This document shows, piece by piece, positions 30,476-41,368 of a DNA stretch of 64,000 nt. How positions within the stretch are numbered: position 1 is the stretch's first letter; every line of letters starts with the position of its first letter. The translations under genes and the position numbers were made by a program. The DNA is from Synchiropus splendidus (lineage: Eukaryota > Chordata > Actinopteri > Syngnathiformes > Callionymidae): assembly GCF_027744825.2 (NCBI RefSeq), contig NC_071335.1, positions 9,897,001-9,961,000 on the forward strand, in the 5' to 3' direction. The notes below the pieces were generated by a model that did not search any database, was not told the origin of the DNA, and saw nothing but the letters and a program-made list of their open reading frames with translations.

Positions 30476-31929
30476 GAAGTCAAAACTGCAGAGGAAAAAG
30501 AGAAAAAGCAGCAAAAAGGGTGTCTTGACTATGACTCACTAATTATTTAGTCTCATATCATTTGTACTAGTGAATTTTAGCAATAGAATATCAAGCTTTG
30601 AGTAGTTAAACTTTCCTCTGGTGTCATCTGACAAAGCGGCTTTTGTGAGGGGAAGGATCATTGTATTATAGAAATTGTATTATATCATTGTATATGTAGA
30701 AATTGACGTAGTGTACACCACATTCACACAAAGAAAAAAAGATAAACAGACAATAGACGGCATTCACAATTTAGGCACTTCAAAAAAAATAAATAAATAA
30801 ATAAAACGCACCAAGAAACAGTTCACTAAAGGACAGACTGAGGGGGAATGAAAGTGAGGAGGATCTTAAGTAGAGCAGAGCAGGTGTGCTGATGATGACT
30901 GCTGAGTGGTCCCAGCTGTGTGCCATTACCTTGTCAAGTTCACAGTGACAATTGGGGGTTAAACCTGAACGTTTGATGGCAGTTGTTCAGCCACATTGTT
31001 ATTCATTATTATATGACGTCTACAAGGTAAAAAGCCCAGAGCCAGAATGAATGATTTGGGGACATGTTTCATTTCATCATGATTACAAAAAAAATCTCCA
31101 TCAACCTCAACTTTCTTCACTGTCTCACTCACTGCATGTTCGTAAATTAGGCACTAAAATGCTGTGCATGACTATTGTCACTTGCATCCGAGTCCACATG
31201 TGTTGAAGAAATGTTTGAGATGCAACTTGACAAAGTATCAGATTTCTGACTGCCACGACATCAAATAAGAGTGGGCACACACACTGTTGGTTGGAGGGAT
31301 ATTTGTTGACCTCTGAAATTAAAAATCCTTTGATGTATTCTGTTCAACCAATGTTTGTCAGTTTGGGTCGCTCAGGTACAGTAAAGAGTCGCAGCTTAAT
31401 TGTACCATTTTTATTACACCACTAGAATTCAACAGCTAATATTAACAGCTACTATTAGCTAGAAAATGTCCAGTACTCTGGTTTATTGTTTTTGAGTGTC
31501 TTTACCAAAACATTCCAGGTGCAAGGGCAAAGCATTAAATGGGTGAAATGTCTGCAGAGGGAACATAGCAAGTAGCATAGCACACAAGACAGACAAGGCG
31601 CACACAGGAAGTCAAGACAATAGCCAAGTAAAACATGAAATAGATAAAGACAATGACAGTTGAAACATTATCTTAACCAAACATGGTGAAACATAATGGA
31701 ATAAAACCCGTGTCAAACCCAACTGGGAAATGACCAACACAAATTGAAGCCTGTGTGGACAATCTGGTTGATCATTGTGTATTTCTTCAGGAACTGAACT
31801 ATTACCAATGAGCAGCCAACGCACTAAATGTTGTTAGAATAGTTAGTCGTGGACTGTGTAGACTTAGTAATCAAGTATGAATGTTTTTTGGACAAACACA
31901 GAGTGAAACGTAAGGGTTAAGGCAGGACA
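30476..31929. other. No gene seen
   Basis: A/T-rich sequence with an AAATAAATAAATAAATAAAA run at about 30785. No convincing ORF, repeat border or RNA gene was found. The right end may include the 5' part of the L2-like LINE. Confidence 0.4.
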
Positions 31930-34235
31930 CACCAAGGATCACTGAGATGAACACTGTCACTTTGTCGACTCCTCCTCCACCAGCCAATTTTCATCAGCCC
32001 TTGAAGATATCACTGTGCCTGCATCAATTCAATCAGATACTGAACAGCTCACCACCTGGTTTAACTCCACATGTCAATCAATTCCAGACATTGTCGCACC
32101 TTTAAAAACTGTTAAACTCAGGCCCAAGCCTGAACCCTGGTTTAATAGAGCGCAAGTGGAGGAAGGACAAGCTGGAAGTGTCTCAACAGATCTATCGACA
32201 GTGCTGGAGAAATTACCAGGTTTCAGTTCAAAGGGCTAAAAGGGACTATTTTTCTCAGGTTATTGTACGCAGCCAAAACAATCCACGTGTCCTGTTCAGT
32301 ACCTTGGATTCAATTCTCAATCCTCCACAGGCTGCCTTCTCAGACTCAACCTCTGACACCTGTGATCTGTTTTTTAATTTTTTTATTGATAAAGTTGCCA
32401 CCACCAGGACTTCTATTGCAATCCCAGACGTCGATCTTCCCCTTGATGTTGTTGGTCCAGCTGTTTTTCACCAGTTTGATCCTATAACTATGACTGCTCT
32501 TGAAAAAGTGGTCAGACAAATGAAACCTTCTGGAGTGCCTGCACGTCTACTCAAAGATGTCCCCAATTATTGGTCCACTGGTTCTTCAAATTATTAACAG
32601 CAGCCTGGCATCTGGAGTGGTTCCCAATTGTTTTAAGCATGCCACAATACAGCCACTGTTAAAAAAACCAAGTCTGGATCCCTCAGCCATGTCAAATTAC
32701 AGGCCTGTCTCCAAGCTGCCTTTCCTCTCCAAAATTCTGGAGAAAGTAGTTTACTTGCAACTACAATCCTTTTTAGATGATTTTAATATTTTGGAAGCTT
32801 TTCAGTCTGGTTTTAGGTCTCACCACAGCACAGAATCTGTGTTGTTGAGAGTTTTGAATGATATATTCTTAACTTGTATGCTGGAGAACATTGTGTGTGT
32901 TGGTTTTACTGGACCTTACCGCTGCATTTGATACAGTCGATCACAACATTTTAATTTCGTGCCTCGTCCACTCGCTGGGCATCGCTGGGTCTGCGCTAAA
33001 GTGGTTTAAGTCGTACCTGTCCAACAGAACCATGAATGTAATATTGTTGGACTCTGAATCCTCCACTGCATCTGTTTCCACAGGAAACAGATGAAGATGA
33101 AGATGAAGTGAGAACAGTAGAGGGCCCAAGATGGAACCTTTGGGCTCCATCTTGGGCCCTCTACTGTTCTCACTTCATCTTCAGCCACTTGGAGCCATCA
33201 TCAAGAAACATGGAGTTTCCTTCCACTTCTACGCGGACGACAGTCAGCTATATCTCCCTTTGAAAAAGGATGACTGCCTCTCCATGAACCCGCTTCTGGA
33301 TCGTCTGACAGACGTTAAAGCTTGGATGGCCCTAAACTTCCTGAGTTTTAACGACAAGAAGACTGAAGTGATGATTTTTAGACCCAGTAATGTCTGTGAT
33401 CCTCTATCTTTTAACCTGCGTCCTCTGTCCAACTATGTTAAACCCACAGGTAGAAACCTTGGTTTTCAAATGGACAGTGATTTTAAATTTGATTCTCAGA
33501 TCAAGGTCAAGGTCAAGTCGTGTTTCTTTTATCTCCGTCGGCTCTCTAAGGTGAAGACCATTTTATCCAGGCAGCATCTGGAAGCAGTGATTCATGCTTT
33601 TATCACGTGCCGACTGGACTACTGCAACTGTCTCCTTGTAGGAGTTAGTCACTGTCCCGTGTGCAGCTGGTCCAGAATGATGCAGCCAGGTTCTTAACGG
33701 GGTCACGCAAAAGTGAGCACATCAACCCAATTTTAGCTTCTCGCCACTGGCTGCCTGTGACTTTTAGAATTGATTTTCTAATTGATTTTTTGAAGTTCTT
33801 CTGTTCGTTTTTAAAGCTTTAAATGGTTTTGCCCCTCCGTATCTAGCGGAGCTTCAAACCCCCTACGTTCCTTCGCGGTCCTTGAGGTCAGCTGACCAGC
33901 TCCTCCTTCAGGTACCTAAAACCAAGCGGAAGGTGAGAGGGGACCGGGCTTTTTCAGTCTGTGGCCCCCGGCTATGGAATGCTCTCCCTCCCCATGTGAG
34001 ACAGGCACCATCACAGTCCACTTTTAAAACACTTCTCAAAACACACTTTTACTCCTTCGCTTTTATATAACCACACAGCTGATCTTCTTTTTAGTAATTT
34101 TTATTTTATTTTCTTGTTTTAACTTTATGTATGTATTGTCTTTAATGTCTGTTTTATCCTGATTTTACTGTTGTACAGCACATAGTGACAATCTTGCATT
34201 GCTTTTTACGTGCTTTATAAATAAAATTGGTATTG
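31930..34235 (+). mobile_element. L2/CR1-like non-LTR retrotransposon, 5'-truncated and decayed
   Basis: Reverse transcriptase pieces in shifting frames: PEPWFNRAQ-like linker (about 32130), NYRPVSKLPFLSKILEKVV (32690-32750), FQSGFRSHHSTES (32800), LLDLTAAFDTVDHNIL (32905), GSILGPLLFSLHL (33140), FYADDSQLYLP (33225, catalytic YADD) and WMALNFLSFNDKKTEVM (33320). A C-terminal part (GDRAFSVCGPRLWNALPPHV) lies at 33930-33990. The 3' end has AATAAAATTGGTATTGTATTGG, a short tandem tail typical of L2-type elements. Many stops and frameshifts, plus an inverted duplication at 33098-33183, make it inactive. Confidence 0.85.
33098..33183. repeat. 38-bp perfect inverted repeat inside the LINE reverse transcriptase
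   Basis: Left arm 33098-33135 is the reverse complement of right arm 33146-33183, with a 10-bp loop. The right arm is normal LINE coding sequence (GSILGPLLFSLHL), so the left arm is an inverted copy of it that breaks the ORF. Confidence 0.93.
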
Positions 34236-34749
34236 TATTGGTATGGTTTTGTTTTTTTCCATTTATTAAAACCACTGTGACTGTGTGCCAGAGGTTGCTG
34301 CTTCATGGTGGGCCGCTGTTCTTGTTCATTGTGACTTTCGTGTCTTTGGTTTAACGTGGGATATTTGGACTTTTTGTGAACAAAGGTGGGAATGCTGGAC
34401 ATTTTTCATCTGCACAGTTAAGGTTAAATTTTGGTTGCACTTTTTTCCTCTGCAATGGAACAGTTTCTGTTCATTATCCAAATTGGCTAAAGACACTTGA
34501 ACGTCAGTTTCTGTTGCCTGATTTACATATATTTGTGGGTGATTTATGAGCGATCCTGATTGAATCAAACCCATTCGTGGCTCTGGAACTCCATCCCCTT
34601 AAAGATCCTAGAGAGAGGTCATTTGACCTTTCTACCTTTAAAACTCAGCGAGCTAATCTTCATTTATACTTTCTGTTCTGTACTGTCTTGTTCTTGTATG
34701 TATGTTGTCTGTATGCATCTTCTCTCTGTCTACCTGAAATCCTGTAATT
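34236..34749. other. No gene seen
   Basis: A/T-rich, with short spurious ORFs on both strands and nothing recognisable. Confidence 0.4.
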
Positions 34750-35055
34750 GATTGCATCTGGTGTCTTGCTTTATTCCCCTTAACTGCCCCGACTGATTTG
34801 CATACAAAGTCAATGGAGTTGGGCGATTGACAGCGATCAGCGGCGACCAACATGGCCGCAACACGACTGGGGTGTGCGACGCTACGCGATTTGAGCTACA
34901 TACGGGGATTCCAGCTACTCACGACGACACAACTGGGCTACTGGGACAGTTCAATTTTTTTAACTACTGCAACCAGTCGCGGTGCGTTGACCAATCAGAG
35001 ACCAGATCCCGAGTGACGTAATGCATGAGGGGGAAATTGGAAAAGAAAAGGACAA

Positions 35056-36110
35056 GATGGAAGACACGCTAATTTCTGCGGTGGCTGCATGCCCCTTTTA
35101 CCAGGACAGAAACAAAATGGAGCTTGCCAGGAGGGAAGTCAGCAAAACCATTGACGTCCCTGGTGAGTTGTGACATTTATCATTTTGCTTAATATACGTA
35201 GCGCACGCGCTATAGTGGCTGTATCATATTAAACATAAATATTTACTTTTCCTTCAGAGGAGATCTGCAAAAAAAGTGGAAGGGACTCAGGGATATATAC
35301 ATGAGAGAGAAGAGGAAGGCCATGGAGAAAAAGAGTGGGTCAGCGGCATCTAGCCAGGTAAAGTGGAGGAGGTTCGCCGTCCTCTCCTTCCTGGACCCCT
35401 TCATCACCCCAAGGGAGACGTCGGGGAACATGACTGCAGCAGCAGCGGCAGCAGGTAATAGTTGTTGTTGAGAATCTAAATACTCGCTAGATTAAAGTGT
35501 AATGAGCTTTCTGAATAGGAAATATAACCATACTATGTTCTCATTTTACAGAAACATGCCATCATGTTGACGATGAGGAAGAGGAGGAATTGGAAGAAAC
35601 CCTTGATGAAGGTACAGAGGTGGAGCCTCCTGCTTCCTCATCTGCTGCTGCTGCGTCAGCTCCTCCACCTTCACCTGTCGCTGGCCCATCCACATCCTCT
35701 GCTGGTCCCCGAAGTGTGTATGAAAATATTTTTTATGCATACAATATTAAATGATTGTACTGTTATTAAAATGTTGAAACTCCATCACATAAAATGTCAT
35801 GGCAACGTCATTTTACTTAACATTTATCTGTGATTTATAATATGCAGGTTATTGTTAGTAATCATTGACTTATATAAATGAAATCAATATATTCCTTATT
35901 GACAGAACAAAAAGGAAGCAGTCATCCACATCATCCGTGGAAGAGGAGGACAGAGAGTTGCAACAGGTTCTCAGCGCCTCTCTGTCCAAACCCACTGCTC
36001 CACCTCCCTCAGCAGAGGAGTCATTTTTGATGAGCCTGGTTCCTATGATCCAGAGATTGTCGTTAGAAATAAAGAAGCTCTTCTTTTGGACATTCACAAT
36101 TTAGTTTATG
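35056..36110 (+). pseudogene. Harbinger MADF-BESS DNA-binding protein, four exons
   Basis: Exon 1 35056-35162 (MEDTLISAVAACPFYQD; donor GT). Exon 2 35258-35454 (KGLRDIYMREKRKAMEK, then AVLSFLDPFITPRET; donor GT). Exon 3 starts at 35552 (acidic DDEEEEELEETLDEG, then Ala/Pro/Ser-rich). Exon 4 starts at about 35906 and contains EESFLMSLVPMIQRLSLEIK, a BESS-type motif. Exons 1-2 form a MADF domain, which binds transposon ends with the transposase. The A-run at about 35269-35275 is one base short for the expected WKGLRD frame, so this copy is probably broken. Confidence 0.72.
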
Positions 36111-36309
36111 TACGTACTAGAGAAACAAGCAGCTAATTAAGTTATTAAATTATGTTCTTGTTTAATTTTTCATTTCCAGTTTCTGGATCCTAGGAACCAG
36201 GCTCCCTGTCCTTCCTCTTCTCTCTCAAGTCCCTCATTCCTCCAGACAAGCTCCTTTCATGAAGAAAGTCTATTTAGGTTGTGTATGTACAGAAATGTGT
36301 CATTTTGTT

Positions 36310-36870
36310 AAATGTTTTGAATGGAACGCGTAGCCTTCATGCACTTCTCCACAACATCAGGATGGACATCAATGACGCGCCTAAACAACCTCCACTGTGA
36401 TGAAAGAATGCAGCCAAAAGCATTCTCAACAACCAGCTGGGTTCTGACCAGATGGTAGTTGTACACACTTCACTCAGGAGGGAGGGTGCACCCAGGGAAG
36501 GGTCTCATGAGGTTCTTCTGCAGGGGAAAAGCCTCATCTGCCACAAGCACATATGGCTGTGGTCCTCTGTGGCCATCTCCGGGAACTGGACGGTCAGCAG
36601 GCAGGGACTGTTAGCAGTTGACACACCAACACAGGAAGACCACGTAATTGCAACTGTTGTAAAAACGGAGAGTCCAGCCCCGCCCCCACCAGAGACGTTC
36701 ATCACCACAATATGTCGTCTCAGGTGATAAAATACACATTACAATCAACTTTATACAGGTAAAGAGACTTAGATCCACGTTTCCCATCGTTTGACACCAG
36801 GGATCAAGCTTTGTCATTTCAGACAATGAAGATAACCAAAGTTCATCCAACGGTGGCGAACTGAGAGTGA
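36310..36870 (-). pseudogene. Harbinger transposase (DDE_Tnp_4, HARBI1-like), fragment
   Basis: Minus-strand reading gives QPYVLVADEAFPLQKNLMRP (one catalytic Asp region), then VVENAFGCILSSQWRLFRRV and VVEKCMKATRSIQ at the C-terminus ending near 36318. These match Harbinger DDE transposases. A TGA lies between the two parts. The N-terminal half is missing. Confidence 0.78.
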
Positions 36871-36985
36871 GAGGAAGAGGGATAGGGAGAGGACGAGGGA
36901 GAGGGAGTGGCAGAGGGAGAGGCAGAGGAAGAGAGAGAGAGAGAGAGAGAGGCAGAGGGGGTGGCAGAGGAAGAGAGAGAGCTGG
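36871..36985. repeat. Purine-rich low-complexity tract
   Basis: Imperfect GAGAGGGAGTGGCAGAGGGA-type repeat separating the Harbinger and Gypsy remnants. Its minus-strand frame would read poly Leu/Ser/Pro and is not a gene. Confidence 0.85.
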
Positions 36986-39234
36986 GACACCCATCTTTGA
37001 CCAGTGGCATCCAACTTTGAGGATGTCATCACATATTTGAGAGGATTATTGTCAGTTTGGACTGTGAATTTGCGGCCATAGAGATGGTCATAAAATTTCT
37101 CAGTTACAGCCCATTTTAAAGCCAGGAACTCCAACTTATGTGCAGCATATCTGGTCTCTGCAGGACTCAACACTCTGCTTGCATAGGCCACAACTCTTTC
37201 TTTCCCATCTTGTACTTGTGCCAGCACTGCCCCCAGGCCCTCACCTGAGGCGTCAGTTTGCAGGACAAACGGTAAACTGTAGTCGGGGTAGCAGAGCACA
37301 GGAGCAGTCACCAACTTTTGTTTTAGAGTAAGAAAAGCTGAATCACACTCATCTGTCCAAATAAATGGTGGGTCTGGGCCAGCACTTCTCTTTCATCCTC
37401 TCTTTTTCTTTCTAGCATCACCTGTGGTGAGGCGGTATAATGGAGCAGCTATGGCAGAGAAATCCTGCACATAACGGCGGTAGTAGCCGACAAAACCCAG
37501 AAACTGCAGCAATTCTCTCTTGCTCTTAGGTCTCTCCCAGTCGTTCACTCTTCTGATCTTCTCTGGGTCAGTTCTCACTCCTTCAGATGACACCACGTGC
37601 CCCAAATACTGCACTTCTTTTCTCAGCAGGTGACATTTTGATGGTTTTAATTTCAAACCATGGTTCTTGAGTCGAACAAAGACTAGCTGCAGTCGTTCAA
37701 GGTGCTCCTCAAATGTTTTAGAAAACACTATGATGTCATCTAAATAAATGAGGAGCTGAGTGTAGTTGATGTCGCCGAAACAACAGGTCATGAGTCGCTG
37801 AAAGGTAGAGGGAGCATTTTGCAGGCCAAAAGGCATCCTGTTAGCTTCAAACAGACCCATTGGAGTGCTGAACGCCGTTTTGTGTTTGTCCTGCTCCGCC
37901 ACTTCCACCTGCCAATATCCAGAGGTAAGATCGAGAGTAGAGAAGTACCGGGCCTGTCCCAGAGCCTCCAAAGCTTCCTCTATTGTCGGCAGGGGAAATG
38001 CGTCTCTCGTGCTGTAGGAGTTCAATTTTCTGTAATCTACACACAACCTCAGGGAACCATCTTTCTTAGCAGCAATCACGACTGGAGATGCATAGGGACT
38101 CTTGCTTGGTCTGATGACTCCTGCAGCCTCCATCTCCATCAACATTTTTCTGACATCTTGCCACTGTGAGGGTGGGATTCTCCGATAAGGCAGCCTGAAA
38201 GGTCTGGAGTCCACCAGGGGGATCTCGTGCTGCACAGTGCTCGTGTGACCATAGTCCGTTGGATGTTGTGAAAAAACGTGTGAATTTTTCTCCAACAACT
38301 CCTTCAGAAGAACCCGCTGGCTGTCATCTTCAACTGCAGCTTCAGTTAGGTCCACCCCACTGGCCACGAGAACCTGGTTGAAACTTTTACTCTTCCCACC
38401 ATCCTTTGCTTCCACCTGAGCAGGGTGAGACTCGATCACCCTGTTAATCAGAGACACTTGGCCAATGTGAGTGTGTGGCCTCAGCGTAATGATACGTTGG
38501 GATAAATTCATCACCCTGACGGGAGCCATGCCTCGTTTCACATCAGCGACAACTCGGGCTACTAGCAGACCTTGGGGGAGACTATATGAGCTGTGACCCT
38601 CAATCAGGGCAGTGTAAGACTTTCTCTGTGGCCCAGCTCGAATCCTGCAACGCAGATCCATTTCTGTTGCCCCTGGGACTTTAATGTTCCTGCCAGTATA
38701 CACTAGCGGGCCCACAATCTCACGTGTATCTTGATCCTCCATGTCGCCCACCTGCCGGAGAGCCGTATACCATTCTGGATGGTCTTCCTTCACTCGATGG
38801 AGAAACTGCTGACCGTAAGATGCTATAAGCTGCTCCCTGGATGCGCGGATGACATTGGTTCCCACCAGCAGAGGGACAGAAGACCTGTACTCAGAGTCAG
38901 GTACAATAAATGCAGGAACACTGGGAAATTTCTTGCCCAACACTTCTAAGCTGATGTTCAGGACATCATGATGAGGGACGGTCTGACCTCCAGCACCTTC
39001 TATGGGAATGTTAGATGATTGAGGTTTTTGAGTTTTTAGTGAAGGATGACTGCACCAGTAGCTGTGAGTAATGCTGGTGATCTGAGAACCAGAATCAATG
39101 AGAGCACGGCACTTCAACCCATTTATCAGAACCTCGCCTTCATTTCGAGGACCTACCAAGGGAGCAGTCTCTTTGCTGGCCTTCTCTTTGGGTGGGGGGA
39201 CTTGCCTTGTATCCATGGTTGCCCCAGTAACCAT
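36986..39234 (-). pseudogene. pol: Gypsy Pol: protease, reverse transcriptase, partial RNase H
   Basis: Aspartic protease with ALIDSGSQITSI. The RT fingers/palm include YASPVVIAAKKDGSLRLCVD and the catalytic LLIYLDDIIVFSK. The connection includes FLGFVGYYRRYVQDF. RNase H starts at PFVLQTDASGEGLGAVLAQ and continues to QTDNNPLKYV. A single in-frame TGA at 37393-37395 splits RT from RNase H. The element stops before the RNase H end, so no integrase. Confidence 0.85.
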
Positions 39235-39239
39235 GGATC

Positions 39240-40718
39240 CTAGTGGTTTAAATGCTGAGGTGGCAGGGATGTCGCCCCACCGTCGGCAGGCGTCAATGAC
39301 TGTGTAGGCACTAGCGGAGGAGCCTGCATGTGATCAGTATTTAACAGAACTGACCTACACACTCTTGCTATATGCCCAACCCGACCACATCTGTAACACA
39401 CTACCTCTTTGCTCCGAAGTGCTTGACCACGAGCCTGTGATGGCGTTGGAGAAGGCAGGGCGTCCGGGAGCTGTATCTTGGATTCCAATTGGAACAGCTT
39501 TTTCATCTGCTCTTCCTGATTCAAGGCCAGCTTCTTCACAATCTCCGTTAACTCTGTTAACTCTGTGGACGTCTCAGTTTCCTTTATGTCAGCCAGATGT
39601 CCAGCCACATGAACTTGAGAGAACATCTTTTTCGGACTGTGTCTGGACTGATACGTCTTAGTCTCCCGGCTCAGGGTTCTCAGCTCTTCCTGCAGCTCTT
39701 TGAAAGTCAACAATCTGGGCTTCATGGGTGAGATTCGCATATACACTTCCTCGTCTGCCAGTCCTCGTAGAAACTGCCTGGTCAGCTTGTTGTCTCTGTC
39801 AGGAAAAGGACGGCCACCTCTTTCATCCTCTTCAACAGCACGCAGTGTAGCCTCAAGACTTATTGCATATGAACATGCCGATTCATCTGGTCGCTGGCTG
39901 CGTTCGTAGAAATCAGCCAGTGGATCCAGGGAGCTTTGTGCCTCGCTGTATTCGGCCCTCAACTCCTCAAAGGCTCTGGCTGGATTCTGCTCATGCACCG
40001 GCAGGTTCAAAACCAACTTCCTGGCCTCCCCGCTCAGGTGTCGCACTACAGTTGGGAAGCGCAAATGTGAGGGAAGTTCTATAGCATCTAGAAAATACTG
40101 CATATCTCTGATCCAGTCCTCCACCAGAATCCTACTGTCAGCGTTACCACTGAACATTTGCACATTTTTCACCTGATGGGTCTGCAGGAAACCCCCGTAT
40201 GCAATTTGGGGATTTGCCACCCTGGAGGGCTGTGGTGCATTTGTCTCTTTGTGCCCTGGATAAAAGACTTGGGGCACTGTATTTGCCATCCTGGCACCAG
40301 GGACTGACTGTGTGCGGTGGGGTCCAGAGTGTGTTGGATACGCTGGAGTGGAAAATGGCTGAGCTTGATCAGGCCAGGGACCAGGATGGTTGTAATCCAG
40401 TGATGCTAGATGAGTTGCGTCCTGATGACTGTAATGTCTTGAGAGGTCTGGAGGTGGTGGAGTTGACTGCAGAGGAGCCAGATGAGGAGTGTTCTGAGGC
40501 GTTTGGTGGAATTCAGGACTTGTGGGGGGCAGATGATAAGGCCTGTGCCGCGCCACTGGCTCTGGACATGCACTTTGGGTGTTGCTGATTTCCCTCATTC
40601 CCTCCGTTTCTTCTGGGAAAAGTTGACCAGGGATGTCCACTACATATGAGTGTTCTGTTTCCCAATTAATGTTGTGTGCTATAATATATGACAACTGTGG
40701 TACCAACAATTCAAGCAA
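39240..40718 (-). CDS. gag: Gypsy Gag with CCHC zinc knuckle
   Basis: 492-codon intact frame. The N-terminus is Pro/His/Ser-rich. The capsid region contains MQYFLDAIELPSHLRFPTVV and FLRGLADEEVYMRI. A coiled-coil-like Glu/Lys region (TELTELTEIVKKLALNQEEQ) follows. One CCHC zinc knuckle lies near residue 455 (CYRCGRVGHIARVC). It forms the retrotransposon particle and binds its RNA. The next frame (Pol) starts 6 bp after the stop in a different frame, so Pol expression would need frameshifting or a spliced/reinitiated form. Confidence 0.82.
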   Translation of the reverse strand: MLELLVPQLSYIIAHNINWETEHSYVVDIPGQLFPEETEGMREISNTQSACPEPVARHRPYHLPPTSPEFHQTPQNTPHLAPLQSTPPPPDLSRHYSHQDATHLASLDYNHPGPWPDQAQPFSTPAYPTHSGPHRTQSVPGARMANTVPQVFYPGHKETNAPQPSRVANPQIAYGGFLQTHQVKNVQMFSGNADSRILVEDWIRDMQYFLDAIELPSHLRFPTVVRHLSGEARKLVLNLPVHEQNPARAFEELRAEYSEAQSSLDPLADFYERSQRPDESACSYAISLEATLRAVEEDERGGRPFPDRDNKLTRQFLRGLADEEVYMRISPMKPRLLTFKELQEELRTLSRETKTYQSRHSPKKMFSQVHVAGHLADIKETETSTELTELTEIVKKLALNQEEQMKKLFQLESKIQLPDALPSPTPSQARGQALRSKEVVCYRCGRVGHIARVCRSVLLNTDHMQAPPLVPTQSLTPADGGATSLPPQHLNH

Positions 40719-41368
40719 ATGTCACACTGCAGTATCTTCTTCTGAAACACTTTCTAACCCCTCATCAGTATAACAGCACCATTTGCAGTTACGTTGTCAA
40801 AAGTTAGCACATCTCACTACTCCTCAATGTCGACAACAGATTAAAAAGAGAAAAGTCTTAAAAGTTTGTCTCACGACATCCACCATCAAGGGGTCACGGC
40901 ACCAAAGATTTAACCCAAACTTCTATGCTGGTCTGCGACCTCGACGACGCTGCACCCGCCGGTACTCTGCCTTGTGTTTGTTGGGGTTTGATGTGCAGGG
41001 TGGAGCGAAAAGAGGACGAGTGGCTACGGTTCAGAAGCTGTGGATGGACTTTTTACTCTTTTCAACCTTTTCAACATACAGAGCACGACTCCAATTAGTA
41101 TAAAAAAAAAAAACATGAACAAACAATTTACAATCTGTTTTCACAAAACCAAAGAACGAAACAATTAACAACAGTTAATGATATGACACAGATTACACCA
41201 CAGACGAACTGGACAAGAGTTACCGGACACAACTTAAACAACAACGACTCAGAGAACATTCAGACATCTTACCTTTTCAACATACAGAACATGACTGGCG
41301 GGTTATACCCCCCAAACCGATCAAGTGCTGCCCCCGTGTGGGGGAGCTATGACATGACCTACACCTAC
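40719..41368. other. No clear gene
   Basis: Between Gypsy gag and the LTR-like repeat. A short plus-strand frame (LRPRRRCTRRYSALCLLGF, about 40930-41000) is visible but unrecognised. Poly-A near 41101-41112. Confidence 0.35.

Larger units (their letters stand above)
34750..36870. mobile_element. PIF/Harbinger DNA transposon, truncated
   Basis: Contains the two genes typical of Harbinger elements in opposite orientation: a MADF-BESS (Myb/SANT-like) gene on plus (35056-36110) and the C-terminal part of a DDE transposase on minus (36310-36725). Exact ends and terminal repeats were not found. The transposase N-terminal end is lost beside a purine-rich tract and the Gypsy element. Confidence 0.75.
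36986..40718 (-). mobile_element. Ty3/Gypsy retrotransposon, minus strand, truncated in RNase H
   Basis: Gag (40718-39240) and Pro-RT-RNase H (39234-36986) in the usual order on minus. It ends abruptly inside RNase H after TGQRW. Integrase and 3' LTR are absent. No convincing LTR was identified upstream of gag either. Confidence 0.85.

Noticed and set aside
36611..36994. Minus-strand ORF rich in Leu-Pro-Ser
   Set aside because: Reading of a purine-rich tract between the Harbinger and Gypsy remnants.
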